Positions 34,976 to 49,100 of a stretch of DNA of 64,000 nucleotides are shown one piece after another. The DNA comes from Taenia hydatigena (Eukaryota > Platyhelminthes > Cestoda > Cyclophyllidea > Taeniidae), in assembly GCA_036345935.2 (NCBI GenBank), contig JADWOT020000004.1, forward strand, positions 19,883,155-19,947,154, written 5' to 3'. Made by a program: the position numbers and the translations under genes. Position 1 is the first letter of the stretch. Every line of letters starts with the position of its first letter. The notes under the pieces were generated by a model. The model was given only the letters and a program-made list of their open reading frames with translations, was not told the DNA's origin and did not search any database.

Positions 34976-36350
34976 TTACAACCACTTTTTCCGCACAATT
35001 TCCTCCCCATACTCCTTCCAGCGCTCCGCGGTGATAACCATCGAGGAAAAAGTTGGCATGGAGGCAAATATCTCTCCCCCACGCCAAACTCCAAGGTCGC
35101 CAGCTGGATGGCTTTGCACATTGCAGTTGGGCAATGCTGCCTTCAGTCGCGTCTCCAGTCCCTTGAACTTAAAATTACCGCCCGAGAGAATGATGTTCTT
35201 CAAAACTTCAATCGACTTCTCGTCAGGCAGTCGGTTTGCAGCATCTAAAATCGCAGCCTCTATCGAAGGCACCCTTTTAGGTCCATTCAGTCCCGGGCTG
35301 AAGATCAGTTCTGGTGCCAATTTTAGTTCAGATCCTAATTCTAGGAGTTGCCCATCGGGCATCTGACAAGAGTGCATATGCTTCGAACGCCTTGCGGAAG
35401 ACGAGGTTGAAAGGGGCTTCGACGACACGCTGCAAAAATGCGATTTGATGTAGTTAATTTCAGCAGTTGTGCAGTCATTGAGCTTTACGCCGGCCAGCCG
35501 TTTCAAATATGCGTCAATGTCACGTCCTCCGAGAGAGTAAATGATTTCTGAAGAACGTTCTGGGTAGAGGTCGAAGAGTCCATAGACACTGGTGTGAGTG
35601 TAGCCAGAGTCAACAACTAGACAGGTGGGTTTGCCTGAAGAAAATCCACTTAGAAGAGGCTCAGAGGCCAAAAAGATGGATTTCACGCCGACATGTTCGA
35701 ATAACATCTCAGCTAGTTGATTTCGGTAGGCTAGAGTGAACGCCAGAGGCAGGGCTAGACAGAGACTGACACTGTGCGGATCACAATGAAGGAATCTGAG
35801 TGCATGGTTTACATAGCGTTCAAAGTAGGCTATGGAGAGCTCCGTGCTATCAAATCGCACTATTTGACCATTCTCCTCCACCGCGGTCTACAATGGGTAG
35901 GCACCGAGAGGCGGTAAACGACAACACGACTCCTTCAAAGTGCCTATGTATGCACTTAGTGGGTATTTCATGAGATATTTGATGTTGATTCATTGAGAAT
36001 ACTTTACAATGATAGATTTATCAAGATATGCTAATTAAAAATTACAAATGCGGGTTATGTGTGTCGATGGCGTTAAGAATCACCTTTAATTTTTAGAGTC
36101 ATTTGTAGCAATTCTGATTGGTTGTAAGCCATAATCGCAATTGACTCCTCCCTAACAGCATAAGCTGGCCTTGTAACTGCATCATCTCATCATTTAAGAG
36201 ACTAAACATGATAGAACTTACACCGTCTAGCATGGAGGTCTCAGTTAAAAAGGAGGATTTGGGTTTATCCGAGTTGGCAAATCCTACACGCCATCGGTAG
36301 GTTCCCGGGTCAATGACAACCGGTGCAGGTGCAATCAACAGTTCTCGCAT
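34976..36350 (-). CDS. Divergent actin-related protein
   Basis: An actin-fold protein of 346 residues in two exons (coding order 36222-36350 and 34976-35887, phase 0). Seen: phosphate-1 loop VVIDPGTYRWRVGFANSDKP (actin: DNGSGxxKAGFA), the central LFEHVGVKSIFLASEPLLS, phosphate-2 loop LVVDSGYTHTSVYGLFD (actin: DSGDGVTHTVP), LGGRDIDAYL, the adenosine motif IILSGGNFKFKGLETRL and the C-terminal WRGGEIFAS with a following EYGEE. Part of the subdomain 2 region between the first exon and TAVEENGQIV is missing or very short compared with conventional actin (375). Its orthology to a named Arp (Arp4-6, 10 or others) is not clear to me. A CAG acceptor-like site ends 10 nt upstream of the ATG (36361-36362). 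Confidence 0.82.
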
Positions 36351-37269
36351 TTGTTCTTGCCTGAAATCGAAACAATGCCATTATGAATGCTGTCGACGCC
36401 ACAAGTGCTAAGTGTGGTGCTGTCAGCTCACAACCGCGCTACCTGATTGGCTGTCAGCACAGATCCAATCTTTACACTTGCTCTGCCATCGAAAGCGCAT
36501 AAAAATGTCACTCTCTTGGAGTGGACTTTCTTAATCCAAGTTGAGGAAGATTTTTAGAATGCCTTGGATAAGATTAACTCTTTATGAGAGATCAATAAAG
36601 GCAAGATGTGGCCCGGGATATCTCATTTAACCATTAACATTTGACCAATCAAATCGCAAGATCGACATTTGTCAGCATTCAATTACGCTAGGCGTGGCAG
36701 AGGTTTGACAGGCACTCAAAAGTGCGAACGCATCGCATGAAGAGAACAAAATTTACGTCAAGCTTTAAGGGGACATCGGCGATATTATCTTCATAAGTGA
36801 TAAAAAACTAAAACCGCAAAATGAGGTTTAGATTTGAGGCATCCATATCCAGTAGATATGTTCATGAGAGTTGCGTGATGATTGTGGCCTCCATTTGAAA
36901 CATTATTCGCAAAAGTATGTGGCTTCTTGAAGGCGTCATAATGCCATGATAAGTTAATGCCTCATAGAGGCGTCCTCTAACGTCTGAATGATCGGCACCC
37001 TGTAAGTTATACCCTGAAAAAAGACCTTACACCAGGACAGAATATGCACTATTGACATCCAGATGTGATTGTGGCTACCGGCACAGCCTGAAGGATTAAT
37101 CGCTTCGCAAAGTTTCAACAGTGGGGCCCCCAATCGGTCCATCGCCTAGGCCGGGAGCTGTCCAAGCAAATGGGAGCATTCCTCGGTCAATCTTTCGCGT
37201 TAACCAGCACAACGCACTCATTCCTGCAAGGAAAACAGCCACAAGCCAACGGTATCATATTCTGTCCAA

Positions 37270-37385
37270 ATATTGACTTCCTTAATCCTTACGGAAGTCT
37301 TGGGGCGCGTACCGAAGACAGAATATGTATTTTTAATGTAAAGAAGGGTTGAGAGCCTTGTGGCATGGCCGGGAAATCGCCGTAA
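37270..37385 (+). repeat. Degenerate dispersed repeat copy
   Basis: Contains ACGGAAGTCTTGGGG, then CAGAATATGTATTTTTAATG and TGTGGCATGGCCGGGAA, in family order on the plus strand. Confidence 0.5.
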
Positions 37386-38569
37386 GTGGTCCGACACAAA
37401 GTCTCTCCATATATTACTTACTTAATCCTCCATATGATCATTGCTAAAACCTTTTAATTTCCACAATTTCGAGTTTAAACTACACGAATAAATCATGCGA
37501 AAGGTTCCCTGGTTCCCTTATTGCTTCACTGGTGACCAAAAAATAGCATCCAGAAGTTGTGGTCATAAAACCACACTGGCATTTCATGTTGGATTCCTGT
37601 GAAACCGAACCAACTGTAGATTAGCTTGCACTTCAAGAGCTCTGTAGTTCACATGCTGGGATTACGGTGGTAAATAAAAATGAGTGCTTCATGCACACTT
37701 TTCTGCCCTCGATTGAGTTTAAATTCTGCACTTTAATTGTTGCTCTGTTGACGGTTAAAGGGGCAAAAGTTAATTTGTTCACTGTGCAAACTCTATTGCT
37801 TAATGATCCTATCTGCCCTCATTGTTCTGATTTTTCATTGTGAGTGGGAATTTATGACTTGTTTCAGCAGGCGAAACAGTGACTCTCACCCAGAGGCTAC
37901 TAAAAGGCCTCTGCTTTTGATTTTTAGCCGTTCTTTTTATTCTGGTAGATTTTCTGCTACTTTTGTTCGGATTAAGGGGTTTAACCGACCAATTAAAAAT
38001 TCCAATTTTGCGTGTTTTTGTAGCGACCCGAAGATTCTCAAGCAGGGAAGTGAGGTTACCGGCACGGCTCGAAGTAGTTCCAAATTGGAGCCTTCAGTGC
38101 CCGTGAAACTGAAATAAAGGGTTAAGCGCATAACCTTCGCCCCCTTTTACACCTCAATCCCGGGGTTTCTTTTGCTCAAACTCTCATGCTTTTTGTTTAA
38201 TTTCCACGCAACTCAGTAGAAATTAGTTATCTCAACCATGCCTTCTATTTTGGGCTCCACCCACCTTGGTAGAGAGGTGATGGAGGTATCTCATGTTCAA
38301 TTAATTGACATCTTTATCCAAGTACCCCAAATAGCTCAGTAATAAACTTTTCAAGGTGGCTCACGACTAATGCCACTTCAATTCTTAATAGGTTTCCTGC
38401 AGAACACTGGACTGTGGCAGATGTCGACGTTAGAGGTTATTCTTAACCATTCCGTTAGTTTCCGCCTTAGCTTCTCCAAATCGCGGTTATGCTCTACTTC
38501 AGTCAATTTAACGATTCTATTTATTGATAGTAATTGGGATTTATGCCAGCCTTTCCTACTGCCACCGAT

Positions 38570-38700
38570 GGAGCGGCTCAAGACCTCCCTGAAGACGAAA
38601 GATGGCATAATGCCCGGTCAGAGAGTGTATTGCTGGCGAGCTCAAAGGTCTAGACGCAAACTGACCTTGCTCGGAGGTTATGCCGCCCAGCGAAAATACA
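38570..38700 (+). repeat. Degenerate dispersed repeat copy
   Basis: Begins AGACCTCCCTGAAGACGAAA and continues GGCATAATGCCCGG, close to the family start, then a diverged middle and a GGTTATGCCGCCCAGC block. Confidence 0.6.
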
Positions 38701-40259
38701 AAGGCATAGCTTATCACTGTATGCCTGACAGACCGGATTCCTTCGCTTCCATTTGCATTTCCCATCAGTTTAATGCAAATTTTGTTGACTCAGATTGCTT
38801 CCATTCTGAAATTTGTGCATTTCTCATCATCTTGACCATTTTCCGTCGGAGTGTAAAAGCATTGAGGATGAAGTAAAAAGGATATTTGTTGCATTATACA
38901 ATGTCCGACTGGAGGAGGGAAGTTCAAGGCTTCGGACAAAGCCGCCTACCCGGAACGAACATGGACTTCTCACGGGGTGACGGTGGCAGCACTGGAGTTA
39001 TTGCATGCTCCGGCTAACCAAATTTTCAAGAAGCCTTTCCCTTCTCTTCACTTTATTCGGCTAGAATTTAAGTAAGATGAGAAGCCGCAAGATTGCTTTC
39101 CATAATTTTATAACCCCCTCAAGTAACGTCTAGGCAAGGAGTTTGGGTGAGTTGTTATTCAAGGTTTCGCCAATCCATCACCTAGAGCCCTTTAACGGCC
39201 CTATACAGACCAAGGCGTCACTTTACATTATCCTCCAAAAAATTTTATAATTAATGACTTCTTGGCGCCATCTCACTCTATTAAATGTCGCATTTGAGGA
39301 GATTGGTAGCCTTCTGAAGGCAAGGAATTTAGGTACAGAACAAGGGCTTACAGAGGAAGTAATTAACGACATTGTATGAATCATCCCTCCTGTATCTTCC
39401 GTCCCATCAAATTATACTGGCATTTCAACAACACAGGGCAGCAAAATTATTTACGTTTGTTATTGGCACAAGTCTGTAGCGCTTCAAGGTTTCTCTGATG
39501 AGTGGAAGTCTGCCGGCGTGACTGGAACGTTGTGCCACCCAGTGGAAGAACAGTTGCAGAGCTTCGAGTACCTGAAGAATTAAACCTACAATCAAAGCCT
39601 TCCTTCTTCCACTCTACTTTTGAGTTTTATCCTTGGCGCTCCATTTGCTCAACATCCAGCGTCGGTCATCACAGCGTTTACGGTACTGTAATAAACACCC
39701 GAAAACTGACTGCAGTCAGTGATCCACCTCGACAAATCCACTGAATTGGGGGCTTTGTCTTGTTTGAGAACTCTATCGACGGAAGGAGATTTGTGCAGGC
39801 CATCGCGTAAACTCACCGCCAGTCGTGAGACCACTACCCTAAAATCCCAGTCATTTAATTTGGGGAAGGGACTTAAAATAGCTTTATGGGAATAAAGCTT
39901 TAAGTCTATTTCTCCTTGCCATTTTGTTCTCACTCCTGTGCTGTCTAGCCAGATATCCATGTGGGATCGCTTTAGCGAGGAGAGGAGTGGAGGAGACATC
40001 GTGTGCTGACTTAGTTGACAGCATCAGACAGGTTGTGTGGGCAGCTGTGTAACAAACCTTTCCAGATGGTTTACTGATAGTTTCGCTTCAGCTGTTAATG
40101 GCTTTTCTGCAGAATACAGGATTTGGCTGTTTAACAAAAGTAGACTTCCTATTCAACTTCTCCGCTAAAAGTCACCCTAGACTCACCCGTCTGCATTCAG
40201 TAATAAATGTAAGGGTAGTTGTTCTTTAGATCCGGTTGCGCTTTACTAATTAATCCACT

Positions 40260-40440
40260 TGAAACTTCCCTGAAGGCTAAAGAAGATAATTTTTGTGGTT
40301 AAAATTAACGCACGACACAACCCAAAAGTCAGTAGGACTGTGGGAGGCATAGCGTCAGGGTCTCTCAATGGTCCCACCACCAAAGTCGAGAGTTGAAACG
40401 ATCCGAAGGCCATGCTGCCCAGTGGAGGCACAACCAGAGA
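40260..40440 (+). repeat. Degenerate dispersed repeat copy
   Basis: Begins GAAACTTCCCTGAAGGCTAA, matching the family 5' block, with an AGTAGGACTGTGGGAGGCAT segment in the middle; the rest is diverged. Confidence 0.45.
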
Positions 40441-41309
40441 GCCTTAGGTGCCCGCAAAAGTAGTAAAAATCAAGGTCTTACAAGTGTTTGTTAATCAATC
40501 CGGCAAAATTTCTGCAACTTAAAACCAGTTTGCTTAAACTGGCTTAACAGTCCACATGCCTCGATTGGAACTTAAAGAGTAGGCGCTAAATGCAGCCATC
40601 AAAACGCTTCATTCTGGGGAGTTATTTGCGAAGCAAACATGACAATAATTGCTGGCATTCAAAAATAGCTCAGCCTTTGTCCACAAGTGCTAAGTCAAGC
40701 TACCCACTCCCACTTAATGTTGACCGTGAGTCTTACCGAGCAATGTGACTCTAATGAATTGCTTAAACCATGATTGCCATGCTAACTCCCTTGGTCATGT
40801 AGCTATCCGTTGGATGAGGTTAAAATGTAGCATTAAAAATTGTCCTGTCGCTTTTCAACGCTTCGATGATTAAGTACGTTGAATGTCGCTCATTACTGGC
40901 AGTGAAAGACCTTCCGAAATGGAATTTAATTCCTCATTGACGCAACAAAGAACTACAATAATTCACGCTTGAAAGACAGTTTTAGCTTCAATGCAACCCA
41001 GCGAAAGCAGCGAGGCGGAGCCTAAAGTACTTGCACAACCAAAACAAGGTGTTGAGTGATCGAGGGATTGTAAATTAAAGAAAAATAAAATTGCCATTTT
41101 AAACACTAATTTCTGCCTACTCATTCTGAAGATCAGGAGGGTTAAAAAATTTAGGCAGCCATTACAAGCCTAATAGGGCACTAGACCTTCATGCTTCTCG
41201 TTTAACAATGAATAACTGAAAGTATTAGCATACCTATTCCAATTCTTTTTTCGTGCAAAACACGGATGTCTCTGGTCCTGCTACTGCTACCTCACCCCCT
41301 ATATTTCCT

Positions 41310-41420
41310 CGAGACTCATCCAAAGGCAAATGCAGACGTAATACTTCGACAGAATATGCATAGTCAACCTACAGAAGGACTTAGGGCTACTGGCTTGCCT
41401 AAAAGGTCAATCCACCCAAG
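41310..41420 (+). repeat. Degenerate dispersed repeat copy
   Basis: Contains GAGACTCATCCAAAGGCAAA, CGACAGAATATGCATAGTC and AGGGCTACTGGCTTGCC, in family order. Confidence 0.5.
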
Positions 41421-43115
41421 GGAGGTGTCAAGATGATGTCTCTGATTAGTCCCTACCAAAATTGAGCGTTAAAAGAACAGCCAGCCCATTCAATACCTCC
41501 TTTCCTCGTTCGAGGGCCAGCTCCGGTCCTCTTCGCATCAGCCATCACAGCATAATGGATACCGGAAAATCCAAAACATTAACAATCCTACGATGCCAAT
41601 CCTCGAAGTTCCATACACCTGAGGGGTTATTTTACCGAGACGTCTATTTTACCGAATCTAGGGTTTCGGCCTATAGAGAAATAAACTGGCAAATGCAGGA
41701 ATGTGCTGGCCATCACCTATTTTCATAACTATCTGCAGAAATGATGGCCTAAAACAATCATAAAACAAACTGCAGGATTTTGCACCTATTTACCCTTGGC
41801 ACTCTGCCCTCGCAAAGGTGCTACCCAGCCACATTCCAGTAAGTGCAGAGGTGGAGGAGGTTCCGCGTGTTCACCCAATTAATATCTTTATACTGATGTG
41901 TTAGACAGCTGAATGTGGAGACCAGGAAGCCTGGTGGAGGAGCACTAGCGGACCTCCCCAAGTAGTACGCTGCCGAGCCTGAGATTTAAATAAACGAATA
42001 ACGTGTCATGCCACTTTTCCTGACATGACAATAAATTGTGTTTCTGATATTCAGTCCTCTATTTCATTGTGTCCTTGTTAGGGTGTGGCAAAACCTCCCA
42101 TGTTTTCAAAAACGGTGCCAGAAGAATCAGCCACACCCAGGCATAGTTAATGGACGGAGAGTTTACTTATAACCACTTTTAATTAAAATAATTTGTCACT
42201 CCACCATAAAAATATAAATTTTATGGACATTTTGCCCTTTAAAAGACATTAATTATAGAGCATCCTCCATGCCCCAGCTAGCGTCCCCTGTCACCCCATA
42301 AAGGGCGCGGCAAGTGAAGTGGATGCTGTCGCCTCAGTTACGTAGATTCTGCGATTCTTCACACATACATTTCATATTTATGCTCCTGCGTAGCTTAGCC
42401 TCTGAGAGAGAGGGGGAGGGGGGGTTCGAAAAGACACATAAAGCAGATAACATCTCGCTTTGTTTAGTTAAAAATAAAGTCACAGCCACAGGGCCTCCAA
42501 GTGGCCAAGGTGATTGGTCCAAGTACTTACCTATGCGGGGTAGAGGCCAAGAGCGTAATCTGGAGAACTTTTTTTTCTCCTTCCAAGTTTTACCAGCCTC
42601 AGAATGGAAGGCTGTGAAGTCAGTAATTTATAAATTACTTTACCGAACAGAACGCGCCTAGTGTTGTCACTGGTCCAATAGTCATCCATTAATAATAGTG
42701 AGGCAAAGGAACGATTGCAAAAACCTCATTGGCAAAATCAAGATTGAATTAACAGTCATTTAAAATTTCTCAAGTTTAAGACTATATAGACTCTTCTCGC
42801 CATTTGCCATTTCATCAATAAGTCCCAAAATGGCAAAGCATGCTTCATTTGGCCTCCGTTAGGAGGCATAAAAAGCAACGAGTAGGTTATTGGACTGAAT
42901 GATTTTTAATACTCCGTTTCTGATATTCCTGCGAACATATTAACTTTTGCACCTCTTTAATATTTATTACAAAGAAGCTTGTCCCAACCGACAGCCTGTT
43001 TACGTTTTCGCGCCTTCCTATTGACTCCGCACTAACCAATGGGATTTATGGGCAGGGCTGTGCCTGCAGAGTTGTCCATACAGCCACTTATGGCCTGCCA
43101 TTTGATTTTTCGAAG

Positions 43116-46100
43116 ATGCTATTCAACCTCCACAAGACATCGCTGGCTGACAACAATAGAGCGCCGGCCTTTTGCACCAGCAGCAATCACAGGGACCACA
43201 ACAGACTCTACCCGACATTTAATTGTCAAGAAGAGCTTGGTTACACCACGCGGCGTCGCAATTTCGGTAGACGAAGTTGGTCCTCCACTGGAAAACCACC
43301 ATTTCCTGAGAAGCAATGGCTACTGAACCATTGTGATGGCAGTGAATCCCTTTTGTTGAATCAACAATCACAACATACTCGAACTATCTCGGTGGCGGGA
43401 ATTTGTCGAACCCTGTCGGACAGCTTAAAGGACCACTTTCGTGTTGGAATTAACAGGCCAGCAACACCGTTGAATACTCCCAATACCAAAAAGAGCGACT
43501 CCCTTGTGGCTCCTGAGTCCTTTACTAGGTTTGAGCGCCAGCCGTCTAGTGAAGACTGTGATTTTTACACGGCCTGGAGACACCAGCCATCTTATCGTTC
43601 CGACCCACATGAGGACGAAAGCCGACAGAAACGCCGTTTGAAGTACTGTCAAGCTCACACAACGTTAGAAAGCGCAGGCTCCGTGAAAAATTCTCTCCAT
43701 AGCACAGATATTAAAGTGCCAAATTCCACGGTGAAAGACGCTGGGGATTTCGGCGACTCTAGTGGATCGGTGCGGAGTTTGGGTGACACTTCTTTGCGTC
43801 AAAATGATTCCAACTTCTTCACACCATTTGGCATCAAGGAAAAAAGGGTTTTACTGAATGTTGGCGGATCACAACATGAGGTACTGTGGAAGACGCTAGC
43901 ACGGCTACCCAACTCACGTCTCGGTCGTTTGTGTCGTGTGAAATCGCATTCCGAATTGATGTCCCTGTGTGACGACTACAATCTCGCAAAGAATGAATTT
44001 TTCTTCGACAGAAATGCCACGTCTTTCAACGCAATCCTAAACTTCTATCGAACACGAGTACTGCATTTGGTTGAAGATATGTGTGTTGTAGCCTTCAAGG
44101 ATGACATGGATTATTGGGGCATCAATGAACTCTATCTTCATCCCTGTTGCCAACAGCGCTACCATCAACGAAAAGAGATGGTCGAAGACGAGATTAAGAA
44201 GGAAGAGCTTTCACTCCGATGGCTCCAGGATGAGGAGGGCATGCATGGCAACAACTCAATTTCAAAGACTCGTTTGAAGATATGGCAAATCGTTGAGAAG
44301 CCACACTACTCTATGACCGCTAGGGTGAGAAATAAGTTGATGAGTTAGTGTAAACCAAGTGGTCCATCACCTCTTTCAGCCTTAATTACTCACTTTCGGT
44401 CTTTATTGCTGTCATTCTCCCGATTTACCATTTAATGCTCATCTAAGATGCAGGAGTTGAGGGTTGGAGCATTGAGTAACACCCTCTCCACCCCTCTGTG
44501 TACACACGCAACCGCCCTGATGGTAAATACTTCTGGCTCAATGTTGTGATGGCTCTAACGGCCATCCTGAATTGTGAATTTGTAACAAAGTGACTATTCC
44601 CTTGTGCAGTGTAGCGAATTGTGACCATGTGGACTCATAACCGCATCCACTTTCATAAACTGGCAAACAGAATTTGAGCATTTTAAGCCCTGAGTTTTTG
44701 CTGCATCGAGGCCTGGCCATCTCGAACCTGCGCTGAAGGGACAGCGTGGTCACGCCAAAGCGAATGAGCCCTGCATTCTAGCCGAGCTTGGTCCATCCAG
44801 TTTACCTAATTACAATCGAATGGTTAATTGGCTTGATCGTCCAACAATTTGAAGTCCACTAATGTTTTTCCCCTTCTTTTGCATAAATGAGACCCACGGC
44901 GGCTCATTAGAGTGAGATGGCATGCGACTGTAGGATATGCGCTCTTAGAGGCAGATCTGAGTCTGAATTCATTAAGAATATACGCAGTATACTTTCAGAG
45001 TTGCGTAAATTTTAATAGCCTGCTGTAGATCCTTGTATACCCTTGGGATTTGTGCTTCAGCAGGCAAGTCAAAGCCTCACATTAATCTGACTTTCCCAGC
45101 TACTCCTGCTTTTGGGCTTTGGTTTTCCGGTAGCAAACAGTATGCTTCTAAAAGCGGAACCGTAGGTGTCTAAGGTGTGTCACATTTGGCGTGTGGTCAT
45201 TTGATTCACGGCCTTTTGTGCTCTTTAGATATTTGCGGTCGTTTCAATCGTCTTCATTATCATCTCAACTGTGAGTTTAACAATCGGCACCCTGCCGCAA
45301 TTCCAGCCCAATATCACAGAGCTTCGTCAATCATCCGATCTGTTCCTCTCCTGGTGTCAAGAAGTGAGTGGCAGTGAAAATATGGATGATATCGTCTGTG
45401 AGAACCCCTATCTCAAGATTGTGGAGTTCATATGTATCGCCTGGTTCACTTTGGAGTACTTGATTCGTCTGTGGGCCTGTCCAAATCGATGTCGCTTCTT
45501 TAAGGATTCACTCAACACCATCGACCTGATTGCCATATTTCCCTTCTACGTCCATCTAATTATAGTAGAAGTCGCCTCCAGGAATAAATTCAAGCCCCTG
45601 GGTTCTGTGCGCAAGGTGGTTCAAATGTTTCGCATTCTTAGGATAGTCCGTATATTCAAACTGGCTCGACACTCAACAGGCCTCCTCTCTCTCGGCTACA
45701 CTTTTCGCAGATCCTACAAGGAACTAGGCCTATTGATGACGTTCGTCGCTATGGGAGTGATACTTTTCTCCAGCCTTGTATACTTTGCTGAGAAGGATGA
45801 AAACGGAAAGATGTTTAAAAGCATTCCCTCGGCTTTCTGGTGGGCTGCTATCACCATGACAACCGTAGGGTATGGTGACATGCTACCTCAGACACCGATC
45901 GGTAAGGTAATTGGCTCAGCGTGTTGCATTTGTGGAGTTTTGGTAGTGGCCCTACCCATTCCCATCATTGTCAACAACTTTGCTGAGTACTACAAGGAAC
46001 AAATGAGACGAGAGAAGGCCCTAAAACGCAGGGACGCCTTAGAGAGGGCCCGGTTGTCGGGAAGTTTCTTCTCTTTCGAGTCGGACAACATCTTCAAAGA

Positions 46101-49100
46101 TGAGGTGAGGAAAAACGATGGATCTGAGGCAGAAAAACAAATGACCAAAGTAGACCAACCGATCTCAAACCTTTCCGTCCATCTTGAGGAGGGAACGGTG
46201 GAGGTTAAAGACATTACGGTAAGGACTGACTTTGCAATGTTTTATGAAGTTTCCGTTCTACAATGGTGATATATAGCTGGCTCTTTTTAAGGGCTGCTGG
46301 AGATTCGAAGCATTCCATGCTTTAAATAATTAGACGTAACGTATTAAGATTCCCCAATTATGCCAGAAGGACGGAAAGACTTATGTAGATTGATTTAACT
46401 GACAAAATCCCTTCAAGGAGTCCTCTCACTTTGCTAGAGAAACTAAAGATTAACAAGTTGAGTACAGTGGAGCCTGTTACAGTCGGTGAGATTATTTAAT
46501 TCACAACGTGCATCTGAATTTAAGCCCTTTCAGTAACCTTTGAGCAAGGGTAATTAGTCTGACCTCCATATCTATAAAAGACAAAAACACGACACCTCAC
46601 GGGCTTATAAGGATTCCTATTTTGAACGGTAGTGCATAAGCTTGTGACTTCCCTGAGGACGAAAGAAAGCATAATCCTCGAGCAGAATACGTATTATCGA
46701 TGCACAGTAGGGAGTTAGAGGCTGTTGGCATGGCCCCGAAGTTAAGCCATCCGGCATAGGTACAATGGCAGAGCTCCAAAGTAGTCTGTTAAAAAATTCA
46801 AAGTTGAATAAACAATTGACGCATTACAAATGATACAGGATGGCATCAATGAAAATCCAAGGGACAAGATGTTTCGCCGAATAGCTATCTCAAAAGCTTA
46901 TCATACACTTCTAAGTGAGACATTCCTCAAGATCGGTTAAAAGTATTTTTTTACATGAATTATGCAACACTAGCTGTGAATTTCCGACGCTTTTCAAGGG
47001 CTGTCTTGGGTAACTAAGCCATTAAAAATTAATGGCGATCCTCATTCACCCAGTTAGACCCGCATCTCCAATGATCCCAAGACACCTGAAAAGGGTACAA
47101 TGGTTGGACGATTTCGAATTAACATAAACAAGCCATTAATGCTTACAATTAAATGATAAAATTCGTAACAAATATCACGTACATCAATGGGTAGTCAAAG
47201 AGCGGGCACAATGAGCGACCTTCCTCATTCCTCTATTGGTTCCAATCACCTCTTTCTGTACCAATCAAATTTGTCCGCGTCCAAAACCATAAAAATGATG
47301 TCAAATGAGGTAATTACTTTATGAAAATTTTGAAAAAATTAGCCGAATAAGGCATTTTAAGAGTCAAAACATAAATAATTTTCTCAAACCACCTCATTTA
47401 CTGTCATTCAATAGATTAGGGCCCACCCTGCTGGTTTTTGATTGGCTATAATCCAAGGTCAATTCGTGACATTCTTCCTCTGGACTTTCAAGGTAGAATT
47501 TTGTAATAATTGCTCCCCACTTCCCTCCATTGGTGTCCAAGGTGCTTTTAAGGTCGCTATGAAGACGACTTCAAAATTTATATTACGCTGCTGAAATAAT
47601 TACATGAGTAATTGGAGCTGAAGTGGCGAATTCTGCGAACTCTTGCCGCGATCATGTAATGCCTACGTCAGCAAATTCTTCCATCCTCACTCTTCTTTAA
47701 CCTTAACGTAGTGACTTACAAATGACCTGTAGGAGAAGCCTGGCAGTGAACTCACTATTCGTCAAATCTAAAATATGCTTTTCCACTTCACCCATGTAAC
47801 ACTTCCAAGTTTGGTTCGACTGATCGGTCAATGCAGTAGACAGTGCTGCCAAACCATTACATCCCAAGTAGACTTGGTGATCAAATAAATCCAACCAGAC
47901 TGCGTTACAAGTCCTGATTCACGAGTGGCCTGCATAGTTCATTACTTAGGAGCTGCTTTTTCTTGAAAGTCCACAATTTGATGCCGTAAACCGTGCCATC
48001 TGTTGGGACAATTTTATTTTTTGTTCATTATCTGAGTTCAACTTCTTACGTGATCAGAAAGCCTACAGATGGCGTACAATGTCGCTCCCACACAACACCC
48101 ACATTCTGTCCACCCCTTCCCCTAGCTGAGAGCAAATAAATTATTTTCGACCATGCCCCCAGACGCCTTTTCGGTTATTTCGCAAGTATTCATCCAAGGA
48201 GAAAAATGACAGTCTTTTGTGGCCTTTTTTGGCGAAGACAGACACGACAGTTTTCGCGTGGACCGACAATTGCTCCTGCGACGAAGAGGACGAAGGAAGG
48301 TTTTACGAAAGCTCTAATGAGGTATGCACATTCTTCATCCACAAAAAATTTAATTAATAGAGTTAGGGGAATAAAAGCACTTGAGTAGATTCAAATGCAG
48401 AGAGGTTATAATCAGATATCCTGTTTGGAGGGCCTTCTAAAAAGGCACTTGACTTTCTTATCCCTTTTTCAGGAGCTAATAGGTTAATAGCTAGATTTAA
48501 TCCACTGCCGTCGGACTAGAGATTCATGCGCTCTGAAAGGTTATAATTTTGAGGGAGTTCCAAACACTCCTTGTAATAATTAATGCGACTAGTAACGTCA
48601 GTATCCCGATTGTCGTCTCAATGAGGCAAATTATACATATTTGGAGAAGGTGTACCACAACTATAGGCCGGAAAAGCCGTCGCTAAATATAAGTCTATTT
48701 TTCAATCTGAAAGACGTAAAAATATACCCAAAAATGATATCGCCGCCAATGTTTTAGAATTCGCGACCTCGCCTTCAGTTCAATTTAAGTCGAGCATTTC
48801 ACAATTTAAAATTGCACTAATCGCAATGGATGGATTTCTTAAATCGGCACTGAATTCTTGATAAAATAAAAAGTGACAAAGACTATAATGATTCGCTGAA
48901 GTTTTATTTCAAATGAAGACTACGAATCGCGGTGCATTTATTGAATGTACACTCCATCATTATGCATTGTTAACCTTTTTAATTGAATGTAATACACAGT
49001 CTAATCACGTCTGCAGTCAAGCCAGGCATGATTCGGAATTTGCAATTATTGCCAGTGCATTGTAAGCGCTACTGAAGCGAAAACGGAAGTGCTTTAAGTG

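Larger units (their letters stand above)
36351..43115. other. Large gene-poor region with repeat copies
   Basis: About 6.8 kb upstream of the K+ channel start. No open frame shows family motifs or splice-linked coding. It carries plus-strand copies of the dispersed repeat near 37.3, 38.6, 40.3 and 41.3 kb and a purine-rich G/A tract at about 42403-42425. It must hold distal regulatory sequence or a 5' UTR exon of the channel gene, which I cannot place. Confidence 0.55.

Noticed and set aside
38370..38876. 168-residue open frame in the gene-poor region
   Set aside because: It runs through a dispersed-repeat copy, has no family motif and no splice-linked extension.
42314..42661. 115-residue frame upstream of the K+ channel
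   Set aside because: Low-complexity start, no motif, and no in-phase splice link to the channel ORF.
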